From the NCBI GenBank assembly GCA_029582165.1, contig CM055882.1, forward strand, positions 17,935,867-17,999,866: DNA of 64,000 bases. Reading direction: 5' to 3'. Both the position numbers and the translations under genes were made by a program. Each line of letters starts with the position of its first letter. Position 1 is the first letter of the stretch. This DNA is from Portulaca oleracea (Eukaryota; Streptophyta; Magnoliopsida; Caryophyllales; Portulacaceae). This document shows, in pieces, positions 10,545 to 20,166 of this stretch. A model generated the notes under the pieces. It was not told the origin of the DNA and made no database searches. It was given only the letters and a program-made list of their open reading frames with translations.

Positions 10545-11689
10545 GGAAGGTGAAGAGAGAGAAAAGGATAGTGATCTGTTGCTGAAACAGCCTGGAATTA
10601 ACTAATCCAGACTATCCTTGGCAGAGCAGCAGAGTATTTTTTGAATAAAAAGAACAACATATTTGAGGATTCTTTTTTTTTTTTAAAAAAAAAAGTTAGT
10701 TTTTAATTTTTTGAATTTTTGGGAGTGGAAGCCAGAGGCGCACGGACGTTAAAATATGAGATGCCAGCGGATGAGTTTCATGCGTAGGCCCAAACAATAA
10801 TTTGTTAATTTGTTATTTGTCATATCTGTATTGGGCCCAGCTCCCGCATTTTTTCGCCACTTTTATTTCTATAATTTTCTTTTAAGCTGAGCTTTACATG
10901 AAAACAATGTGTAGTAGGTATGTGTATTGGTATGCTGGCAGGTTGTTATTATGGAAATAAATCTTTAAAATCTGAATAATTAACTATCCCAAAAAAGAAA
11001 AACAGAAAACGATGGAGGAAAGTTTGTTAATTATTTCAAATGAGGCTGTTGTGGAAACAAATCTTTAAATTTTCATTAATTAACAGTCCATAAAAGATCA
11101 CATTTCTATAATTATTAAAGAGCATTAATAATAAATATAGGGAAATATTTTTAAACACAAGCTTAAGAATGGAAGCTATTGACATAATATCAAATTTAGT
11201 AAATTTTAATTGAATAAAATTTACGTGAAAAAATTGAACAACAACAATGACGAATCTTAGTATAGTCCCTCTGACATAAGGTTCAAAGAGATCCGGAAAT
11301 AAATAACTTTCTCCCATGCATAAGAGAGCATGAAGAGGTTAATTTCAACATACCAAAAGGAAAAAAGTAGGAAACCGAAAGGGAATTAATAGAAGAAAAG
11401 AGTCACAGACTCAAGGGGAGAGATAAAGGTTCAAACTCGTGTACTCTTGACAAGTTGCAATTGCACAACGAACTAACACTTTCTTGAAAAAGACCCGCAA
11501 GGCAAACACAAGAAAAACACACAAAAAAAAAAAATCAATACTAGGTATCCATTCGATCAATAACCTTTCATCTCCTTACCTGACTACCTTAATCTTAATT
11601 AGCCCTCCATACACTCTAATATAGAGTTATGTCCTCCTGTAAGCTTAGATTTTCAAGTCACCCATAATCATTCCCTTAGATTTTCTTGG
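10545..11689. other. Upstream intergenic stretch, no gene seen
   Basis: AT-rich. Two segments (near 10915-10975 and 11030-11080) share a GGAAAYAAATCTTTAAA motif, a weak direct repeat. The 93-codon minus-strand frame at 11036-11317 has low-complexity composition and no recognisable domain. Confidence 0.4.
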
Positions 11690-11925
11690 TCTCCCATGCA
11701 TGCCCACAATAAATTGAATGAAGTAGAATCCTTTTGCATCTCTGAACGGGAACGTCCTCGCTCCTCATGTACACATGATCAAACCATTTCAATCTATTCT
11801 CTCACAGTTTATCGACAATGGAGTCTACCCCTAACTGCTCACGAAGCACATCATTCTTAATCTTGTCCAACTTTGTGTACCCGTAAATCCAACTTATCAT
11901 CCTCATCTCTGCCACGCATTGAAAA
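11690..11925 (-). mobile_element. LINE (RTE-like) 3' coding end, degenerate
   Basis: Read on the minus strand, the segment gives blocks such as RMISWIYGYTKLDKI, VLREQLGVDSI and LKWFDHVYMR. These resemble the conserved region after the reverse transcriptase of RTE-type non-LTR elements (…GHTRxDRIRNE…LRWFGHV…). It contains stops, and both ends are undefined. Confidence 0.62.
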
Positions 11926-12239
11926 GGTTAAGGTATCAAATTTCATAAATTTTCTAATACAATGAATTCATTATGACAATATAATCTTAAGGCAACTATA
12001 TTTCTTCTTTTTTTTTTTGTTCATAACAAGATTTTCTTTTATTTTTATTTTAAGAAAATTTCAAATGGTGAAACTGAATGCTTACAAATTTTATATGATG
12101 ATCCTATATTTAACTTTTGTTCATATGGTACCCCTAAACTAATGAAAAGTTCCATTAAGTGATCCAAATGATTGAATTTTCATGACCAAGTGAACAAGGC
12201 ATTCTACCTGAATTTCAGTGAAATGAAACACTTTCTTTT

Positions 12240-14520
12240 TTTTTAACACCACAAAAGAAAAATGCAGCACTTGCTTCTCTTGGAACACAAGGTGTGCTTT
12301 CTCAAAACATCAAGAGCAATCCTCAAATGATGCAAGTGTTAATCATATGTTTGATTGTAGATTATGATATCATCAAAGAAACCAAGATAAACTTTCTGAG
12401 GTAGGACTTGCAAATGTCATTATTAGTGGTTGAAATGTGGTTAGAACATTAGTTAGGTCAAAGGATTTGACCAAGAACTCATAGTAAAGGTTATCTTCTC
12501 AACATTATCAGTGTCCATCTTAATTTGCCAATATTCAACCCTCAAATCAATCTTGAAAGAATTTTGGCTTCATGTAACTCATCCAAAAGCTCTTCCACCA
12601 CCAGGATTGGAAAAATTTATCCAAGATTATTTGCTCGTTGAGTTGCCCTTTAATCAACACACAATCTCCAAAAGTCATCATTCTTTTTAACTAGCACAAT
12701 AAGGGAAGAATACTTGCTACTTAATGGCTCTAATAACACCAGATTCCAACATCTGCTTAGTTCTTTTTTTCAAGGATTATTGGATGCTAATATACTGAAC
12801 TTTTGGGGTATTGGACAATAATGCACTGAACTTTGAGGGGTGTTGGACAATAATGCACCCAGAACGATTTTGATGGTGGTCGAGAAGATAAATTGGCCAA
12901 TAATTTCTAAATTTATGACATGTATACTAATCTACACAAGCAAAGGTGATTTTATACAGTTACAACAACAATCTCTCAGCGAAAACACGTTTAACCTAGC
13001 AAATGTGATTTTATGTTTTTTTTTTTTACTCTTTTCAAAGTTCATTCCCTTTGCAACTTTGCTTATGTGTGGATTAGCTGATATATCATAAATTTAAATA
13101 TTTTTGGGTCAATTCATCTCCTCCACCTATTAAGTAGGATTGCCACCGAGTCAACCACTGTCGGAATCGTTCTGGGTGCATTATTGTTCAACACCTCCCA
13201 AAGTTCAGTGTATTATTGTCCAACACCCCAAAAGTTTAGTATATTAGCACCCAATAACCCTTTTTTCAATGGCATCTTTTTGCAAGGTAAGACATCTTTA
13301 AGGTCTAACAATCACAGGTGAAGTACCATCCTTGAGTATGATGTTATGATCATGAGACAAGTGTTGGGGGGGGGGGGGATTTCCTCAAATAGGTCTTGAT
13401 AATTTGATAGAAGTTTAGACAGTATGTCATTGCTTAGTCCATCAATCTCCATCAATTTTGTGTCTTCTTAGCACTCAGATGCTACCATGCAAGTTCTATG
13501 TGTAGAAGAAACAATTCTACTGCATTATACACAATCTTCTCTACTATCCTTTCCATCCATCCCACCCTAGGTTTTTGAGGTCCTCTAAGACTCTGCCTCT
13601 TTCCATTATAACATCACTCCATCTTAAGCTCTTTGAAGTCCTACAAAATTGGACTTAAAGTGGACAACCAATGAATTTCTCATACCATATCACAACTACC
13701 GAGAGGCACCCAAGTAGACATCATTTGTATACTCCATTCCCATCAAAGACCACTTAAACTCTTTCATCGTTTGACTACATTGCAACTTTTCTCTAAAGCC
13801 ACTACAAATAGTAAGAGTGAAATCTTCCTTATATCTCTCTTAATATTCTCGGTACAATATGATATTTAAAAAATTGTGAGTGCTTCAAGAATCCATCAAG
13901 ATATGGACTATTTGATTACCTATATTCTCATCAACAATTTTTCCCTAGTCAAAGCATCCAAGGAAATTTATGGAGTTTCTTCTAATCCTTGATCATCACA
14001 CAACTCTTGCCAACCCTAAGTCCGCAACCATCCTCCATTACTCCTCTAGGTGCCTCATGCACTACCATATACCTCTATAATCTCCAAAGCATAAACATTG
14101 GTTGAATACCTATGCCAAGGAAAAAATTTCACATCACAAAAGAAACATGAATTCTTCACTCCTTAATCTTAATCTTAATTATGGGGGTTAAAAACCTCCT
14201 GGGCTTAGAGGTGACTGATCCTGCAAATGATACATTCAAGCTTCTATAAGTAGAGCTATGTGTAGTGGTTGGTCTACTAAAGGTATTAGGACTTGATTGT
14301 GAAGAGACAAAACCCACCCTCATATTCGGAGAGAATGAAGTTATAAATAGGGAACCCCTAGTACTAAAGTTGCGATTATCACAAATGGGTCTCTTTCTAG
14401 CTCTAGCAACTAAAGTATGTTCTTGAAGCTTTAAGCTTAGCAAGGCAATAAGTCTCATGCAATGTCTGTGGTTTAAACATCTTGATTGTTGATTGCAACT
14501 CATCCTCCAAACCACTCAGA
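12240..14520 (-). mobile_element. Ty3/gypsy gag-pol remnant (minus strand)
   Basis: Read right to left, about 14515-14160 gives gag-like text (LQEHTLVARARKRP, then PRRFLTP). About 14100-14050 resembles the CDEKFxxGHRC knuckle. About 13910-13660 resembles the aspartic protease region (MDS-STHNF, then WVPLGSCDMV). 12760-12260 is reverse transcriptase (KQMLESG, VLVKKNDDFWRLCVDYR, LVEELLDELHEA, FILVSLMIS). Stops and frameshifts occur throughout. A MULE-type MITE (12774-13260) interrupts it at the residues before KQMLESG. A run of 13 G lies at 13366-13378. The 5' end probably continues at 17431-18300 beyond an inserted copia remnant. The element is dead; the class call is from motif order. Confidence 0.75.
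12774..13260. mobile_element. MULE-type MITE inserted in the gypsy remnant
   Basis: A 487-bp element with perfect 9-bp duplications TTTTTTCAA (12765-12773 and 13261-13269). Inverted ends: GGATTATTGGATGCTAATAT on the left and the complement of the right, GGGTTATTGGGTGCTAATAT. The arms are about 100 bp and continue through CAATAATGCACCCAGAACGA. Inside each arm the unit 'GGTGTTGGACAATAATGCACTGAAC' type sequence is itself repeated. There is no transposase. A degenerate relative lies at 56730-57015. Confidence 0.88.
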
Positions 14521-14984
14521 AATCAACTAAGAGCTGGAAAGGAATAAAAGAGTTACCAGCGCTTCAGCAGAGGACGTCTCTTAAAAGGAGATTCTTCTGC
14601 GATCAAACAGGAGACTTTGAACATGTTGTTCTTCATTTCATTTTATCTAGTCGTTATCTCCTCAATTCAGCTTCTGTAAAGTGTTGCATCGTTAGTTAAT
14701 GTTACTTGGGTTTGTACTTTGAAGTTGATCAAGGGAGTTTCATCTTAGTTATATTCCTCTTTGATGGGGTTTTCTCTTGTTGTTGTTGTTGTTGTTGTTG
14801 TTGTTTGTGCATGTTCCTTAGTGTCTTTGGTTATTATTGGTATCTTTGTTTTTCCCTTTGTCTATTCCATATAGAGAATTCTCGGCTTTTGAGATTTAGT
14901 TGGATTGGTATTATTTAATCGTTTGTTAGATATTTTGATACTGTAGTTTGAGAGTTCTTTGATTTCCTTTATCTATTCCATAAA
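14521..14984. other. Intergenic stretch with (TTG)n
   Basis: No gene recognised. A TTG trinucleotide run lies at about 14778-14804, and the phrase CTATTCCATA recurs near 14862 and 14972. Confidence 0.45.
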
Positions 14985-15604
14985 GTATTTCGATGAAGTT
15001 GTAAAAGACAATAATTGGTGCAATGCCATGAATAGAGAAGTTGAGGCCCTTGAGAAAATAGGCACATAGGGTCTAGTTGACCTCCCGTGAGGCAAATAAC
15101 CCATTGGTAGTAAAGTATAACGGTGACGGATCTATTTAGTGTTATAAAGCTCGATTAGTGATATGAAGCGACCATTAGGAAGAAGGAATTAACTACATTG
15201 AGACTTTTGCTCCTATGGCCAAAATGACGAGCGTTAGGTGTTTCCTTTCTGTAGCTATAGCAAAAGGATGAGAATTACATCAATTGGATATATATAAGCA
15301 ATGCTTTTCTATAAGGAGATCTCCATGAGGAAGTGTACATGATGGGCTTGCTTGGGAGGAGAATTAAAAACGAGGGTAAGATTTCATAAGAGTAAATGAG
15401 GGTAAGAGTATGAGAGTGTTTGTAAGGGTAAATTATGTACCCGTACTTGGGAGAACAATTGGGAGAGTTCATACGAGTAAGTTTTTAATTGACATATTTG
15501 CTCTTTAATATTATATGTAATACAATGACACTCATACATTAGCTCTATGCCCATTCTCTTTCTACACCCCCTCTCTCTCTCTCCCTATTCTCTCTCTAAC
15601 TCCC

Positions 15605-15654
<50 letters not shown>

Positions 15655-17164
15655 GTGTGTGTGTGCGCACACACACACACACACATTTCTCTAAGAGATA
15701 GAGAGGGAGATGAACAAAGAGATAGATGTATGTGTGTGTGTGTGCGTGTACGCGCACACGAGAGAGAGAGAGAGATGTCGCAACATGACATGGAAAAATG
15801 AAAGGGTAAAATTGTCAATTTTTGTGTTATATACGTTATAATGTTATTTAACTCTTCCTTACACCCCAAATTGGAGCGTAAGAAAAATATATAGGGTTAA
15901 AAGGAGGGTAAATTTCACTCCCCCTTACCCCCTCTCACTTCATTCCCAAGCAAGGGTAAGGAGGACTAAGCACCCCCCTAACCCTCCCTAACCTTTCTCC
16001 CAAGCAGAACAAAAGTTACCACCAGGGTATAGAGCATCTACACCCGATAAAGTTTACAGGCTCAAAAAGTCACTTTGTAGACTAAAGCAGACACCCAGAC
16101 AGTGTTTTGCCAAAATTTCTTCAAGGATAGGTGAATATAGCTTCTTAAAATCTTATGCTGATTATTCTTTCTTTACCGATCATCAGAGGGAAGTATTTAT
16201 GACACTTCTTGTTTACGTGGATGATATAGTTTTGGCTACTAACAACACTCATGAATGTCAAAATTTTAAGGACTATCTTCATAAGTATTTTAGTATTAAA
16301 GACCTGGCCCCTTTGAATTATTTTTTTGGGCATTGAGGTTGCTAGAGGAAAACATGACTTTTATCTTTGCCAATGTAAGTATGCCTTGCAGATAGTGGAT
16401 GAGTGTGACCTCTTAGGTACTATACACCTACAGATTTTCCCTATGGAACAACAGCACAACTTAGCCTAGGCCCGAGGAAAGGATTTGAAAGATCCAACCC
16501 CATATCAGCATTTGGTAGGGCGATTGATCTACTTGACAATTACTAGACTAGATCTCACATACATTGGGCATATATTATCACAGTTTATGCAGAAACCGAA
16601 AGAAGATCACATGGAAGCTACAAAGATAGTGGTTCATTATATCAAGGGTTCAGCTGGACAAGGAATCCTACTACCTAATGTATCCAATCTACAATTAGTT
16701 GCCTATTGTGACTCAGATTGAGGAGCCTCTCCTCTTTCAATGCGATCTCTCACCGGATAATTTACTAAAGGAGCCCCCCATGTCTTGGAAGACTAAGAAA
16801 CAACAGCTCCCCAATCGTCTGCAGAGGCAAAATATCAATCCACGTCCAGTAGCTACAAGTGAGTTGATGTCTTTAAAACTTTCATAGAAGCAGTGGGCAT
16901 ATCTCCTTCACATTCCATGCAACTATTATGCGACAATCAGGCAGCCTTGCACATTGCCAACAACCCAGTTTATCATGAGTGTACCAAGCACATTGAGATA
17001 GATTGTCATTTTGTTCGTGAGAAGGTAGAAGTCGTTATGCTCAATCTATATAAGATTGACACCTTGGAGCAGCCAACAAATATCTTTACTAAGGCACATG
17101 GTCGAGATCAATTCCGATATTTGAAATCCAAGTTAGGCATTCTCAATCTACATGCTCCAACTTG
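14985..17164 (+). pseudogene. Ty1/copia pol remnant (RT and RNase H)
   Basis: Translated pieces in order: REVEALEKIGT near 15038, ETFAPMAKMTSVR near 15205, LDIYKQCF near 15280, then after an insertion KLPPGY near 16015, SLCRLKQTPRQCF near 16065, LLVYVDDIVLATNN near 16210 (the YVDD catalytic motif of copia reverse transcriptase), VGRLIYLTITRLDL near 16500, YIKGSAGQGIL near 16640, [20 protein letters not shown] near 16930, and KLGILNL near 17135. Several stops and frameshifts separate them. Integrase and gag are absent. The reading frame reaches the 3' LTR at 17173. A separate element (15349-16006) splits the reverse transcriptase between the HEEVYM and KLPPGY blocks. Confidence 0.85.
15349..16006. 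mobile_element. TIR element with microsatellite hairpin, inserted in copia RT
   Basis: Ends TGCTTGGGAGGAGAATT and the complement of AACCTTTCTCCCAAGCA form an inverted repeat of about 15 bp with mismatches. Removing it rejoins the copia reverse-transcriptase reading, which supports the boundaries to within a few bases. No convincing target duplication was found. The centre holds (CT)n, then (GT)n-(CA)n, then a spacer, (GT)n-(CA)n and (GA)n, so the microsatellites themselves fold as a large hairpin (about 15560-15775). Class uncertain, hAT or Harbinger-like. Confidence 0.65.
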
Positions 17165-17172
17165 AGGGAGGA

Positions 17173-17430
17173 TATTAACAGTATTGCTTTTCTATTAAGT
17201 TTTGGTTTCCTAATCTATATATTCGTGTGACATCAGAGTCCTAATATTTTTTTTTTCCAAAAGTCCAAGTAGTCTCTGTTTGGGAATCTTGCAAGTGAGG
17301 CAAACTCTGGTTATATAAATTTGTTGTCAAGCACAGGGAACAAGGCAGAGAATCAACTTCACAAAATCTTATTTTCATTCTCTTGTTTTTATTATCAAGA
17401 TCATCATTGATCTTATTTTATACTTCAACA
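17173..17430 (+). mobile_element. 3' LTR of the Ty1/copia remnant
   Basis: Follows a purine tract (GAGGGAGGA) directly after the end of pol. Runs from TATTAACAG (probably a mutated TGTTAACAG) to CTTCAACA. A TATATAAAT box lies near 17314. The length of 258 bp suits a copia LTR. No 5' partner is present. Confidence 0.65.
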
Positions 17431-18034
17431 ATGGCTTCCTACAATTTTCGTTATACATCTTCAAGCATAGGCATATTTCTCAATTTTTCAATGAAATATG
17501 ATGAAGCTCTACGAAATTATATTAATTGAGCGATACTCTTAGACCCAATTTCAATGTAGTAGTAAGGCAAAGTCAAATCAACCGAGCGCAAGCTTAGGCC
17601 ACTACCAATTGTGAGAATTTTTTCACTTGTACAATTCAAGATAAATATGGGTGAAAAAAATGGATCCAGTCATGTAGGGAAGTTATATGGTTAGTGAGGA
17701 AAATATTTCTACCCCATTTGCACAGGTGAACTTGCAAAACATAAATTATGTGGGCCTCATATACTTTTTTACCTTTTCTATATCCAAGTGAACAGAGAGA
17801 ATGAAAGTAAATTTTATTATAATTTTTTGTTTTTATATTTATTTATAATATTTTAATTGTTGGGTGAGGTAGATTTCACCCACTATTGTAAAATTCTTTT
17901 GAGTTCAAGTGAGTTATGATTCATATTTATGATATTTTATTAGATGGGTGGATAAAAATTTACCCACCATTGGTGATGACCTTAGGACTCGACTGCAACT
18001 GATCAAGCTAAGGAAAGACGACTCTGGTACCAAA
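17431..18034 (-). mobile_element. Probable gypsy leader, split by a Tourist MITE
   Basis: On the minus strand, TTTGGTACCAGAGTCGTC (18017-18034) follows a CCCTATCA terminus and resembles the 'TTGGTATCAGAGC' sequence found just after plant 5' LTRs. The leader then runs toward the gag remnant at 14.5 kb, interrupted by the copia insertion. Assignment to the same element as 12240-14520 is inference from orientation. Confidence 0.45.
17597..17981. mobile_element. Tourist/PIF-Harbinger-type MITE
   Basis: A 385-bp element with 3-bp TTA duplications (17594-17596, 17982-17984). Ends GGCCACTACCAATTGTGAG and the complement of CCCACCATTGGTGATGACC are inverted repeats. The duplication length and sequence (TWA) fit PIF/Harbinger. 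The interior is AT-rich and non-coding. Confidence 0.78.
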
Positions 18035-18300
18035 TGATAGGGCTAGCTGGAAATTAGTCATCTCAAAGGCAAGTGAAAATTCTTAAAATAGAGAGAAAAA
18101 GAGTCTCATATATTGATCATTGATTGATTACATCATTACAATACAAAGCTGGAATCAATTTACATCATAACTAAGACTCCTAATTTCCTCTGCCAAGTCA
18201 CAGGGAGACGACCCAACTACCCTAACTAAATTTTATTTACAGATATAGTTTGCTGGAGCTGTAGCATCGCCATTATCACTACCCCAAAGCTTATCTTGTC
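18035..18300 (-). mobile_element. Putative gypsy 5' LTR (minus strand)
   Basis: The plus-strand sequence starts TGATAGGGCTAGCTGG, which is the complement of an LTR end CCCTATCA, directly against the primer-site-like sequence at 18017-18034. The minus strand holds a run resembling an LTR transcript end (TTTGTATTGTAATGATG). The far boundary is a guess, and no second copy was found in the window. Confidence 0.4.
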
Positions 18301-18489
18301 TTGCATGTCATGATTTTAAACACTATAAACAAAGGTGAAGAAGCTGTTAATTTATGTATCATGAATGATTTATATATTGCCACTTGCTAAGAAAATGAAA
18401 AGTGGAAATATGAATCCAAGGCACGCAAGCATGAGAGATTTCCAGACCTGACTTTAATATCGTTGCTTGATTTTGTTTCTTTTGCTGTC

Positions 18490-19110
18490 AAAGAGCTGCT
18501 TGGTTAGTTGAAAACAGCGAATCACTTAAGCAGGAGCTAGCTGCCTGTCAACCAACAGGTGTGTGTCTACAAATCCAGGAAATTTCATTCCAGACAATTA
18601 AACACATCTCTGGGGAGTTGCAAAATAGTGATGTACGTCTGAAAATACCTTCCAAGACACAGGACCAATTGCCGACTTGTGATATCACTCCTCAATGTAT
18701 GTCAGATACTGTCATCAAAGGATCAGTGTTTGAGGATACGTTCCTCCATTCAACAGCAGGAGATGACTTGTTTCATGTGCAGGGGTTGGATTTTAAGAAT
18801 AAACTACTAAATGGAAATGAATCTCAGTTTGGTGCAGACAAAAGACCCAAATAAAGATTCTTCTAGATCTGTAGACATGCAAAATTTGGAGTCTAAGGTC
18901 TGTTCAGATAATGAAGGGCTCCCATAAAGTGGTGCATATCTGATCCCCTTGATCATTGTCAATTTTAATACTTGACCGAGGTGCACTGGGTCTCATGTCA
19001 ATGGGGATGCCATTGATTTTCCTTCTTATATGTTTGATGGATCTGACACAACAAAATTTATGTCGCGCAATTTTCGATACTACATCAGCTGCACTAGGGA
19101 ACAACATCTC
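18490..19110 (+). pseudogene. Unrecognised gene fragment
   Basis: A frame of 97 codons (18561-18854) is open upstream as RAAWLVENSESLKQELAAC from about 18495, where the sequence TTTTGCTGTCAAAG could be a splice acceptor. The composition looks like real coding sequence. After TAA at 18852 the same reading needs several frame changes (blocks CSDNEGLP, then FPSYMFDGSDTTKFMSRNF near 19020). I do not recognise the family. A relic of a host gene exon is the best reading; a captured or retrocopied fragment is possible. Confidence 0.35.
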
Positions 19111-19589
19111 CTTGGGTTCCTTCTAGGGGCCATATTTAGGAGAAGTAATCACACCATAAGCCACCCTTTTTGCCATTCTACATAATTGTACATAGATTTT
19201 AGCTGCAAAAAGCAGTTTCGAACAATTGTGGCTCAGGCAGAGACCAAGATCTCATGGGAACCAGATACATAGAGGGGAAACCTATATATAGTAGTACTCC
19301 CATACAAACCTATAGAGTACATCAGTAATTCATACTGGGCTACATTTAAAATCAATTACTTTTTTTTTAGTGTGTTCAGTCTTCCAAGAAAAGGAGAATG
19401 AATGGATTGCTACTAGGTTCTTCATTAAGATCCTGACATAATTCACCAAAAGTAAAAGAAACAGGGAAATGAAAAGGCTCATCTCATTGATTCACTTATC
19501 TAATTCAAGTCTTGGCCATCTCCAACTTGACTACAAATAGGCCCGACAGCCGAGAAGGGTGTCTCCAAAGGAGAAGTTTAAATACCGCA
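19111..19589. other. Intergenic, no gene seen
   Basis: No supportable gene. A minus-strand reading across 19500-19590 and 19887-19945 joins as one short open frame if the LINE at 19603-19873 is removed, hinting that the LINE landed in an older coding relic. Confidence 0.4.
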
Positions 19590-19602
19590 ACAGTTGAGAG
19601 CA

Positions 19603-19873
19603 GAAAAGTCTGTGGAAAGCTTGTTTGATAGAATGGTTGATGAGGCTTGTAGGGCAGCAAAGATTGTTGTGACATTGGCATCATTCGCATAGATCAAGAG
19701 ATTACAATGAGGCTGTTCATAGAGCAGTGGCAAATTGATGGATAATCTTAGTTGTTTGGTTTACTACTGTTTTTGTTTTGTTTTGATGAACCTTGTATAT
19801 TTTGGTGTCTTGTTTGTTTGTGGCTTTTGTTGCCAGACTTTTCTTCTGGGCTTAAATAATCGGGAAAAAAAAC
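19603..19873 (+). mobile_element. 5'-truncated LINE insertion
   Basis: Flanked by a 13-bp direct repeat ACAGTTGAGAGCA (19590-19602 and 19874-19886) and ending in an A run (GGGAAAAAAAAC). Upstream of the A run is TGGCTTTTGTTGCCAGACTT, text resembling L1-like 3' tails. Target duplication plus A tail plus severe 5' truncation is the signature of target-primed reverse transcription. Confidence 0.8.
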
Positions 19874-20166
19874 ACAGTTGAGAGCACATAACACAGCATT
19901 ACTATGAGAGTAGATAACAAAGGAATCATCAGCAAACAAATCCAATACCGGGCTTTAATAATAATCCAAGTTACAAGAGCAAACCAGATTTGCCATAACA
20001 GTAATTGAAAGCCAACCGATCACATCAGGTTCTCTTCTACTCAACGTGACACACAACTGCTATTTGGTTACAATACAGTCAGAAACTAGATTCTAAACAT
20101 CAACTACTGAATGGCTAGAAATTAGAAACTAGATTCTAAACAAACTAGAGAAGTCTTGCTTCTGAG

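Noticed and set aside
15547..15869. Overlapping frames on both strands
   Set aside because: Products of the symmetric microsatellite hairpin, not genes.
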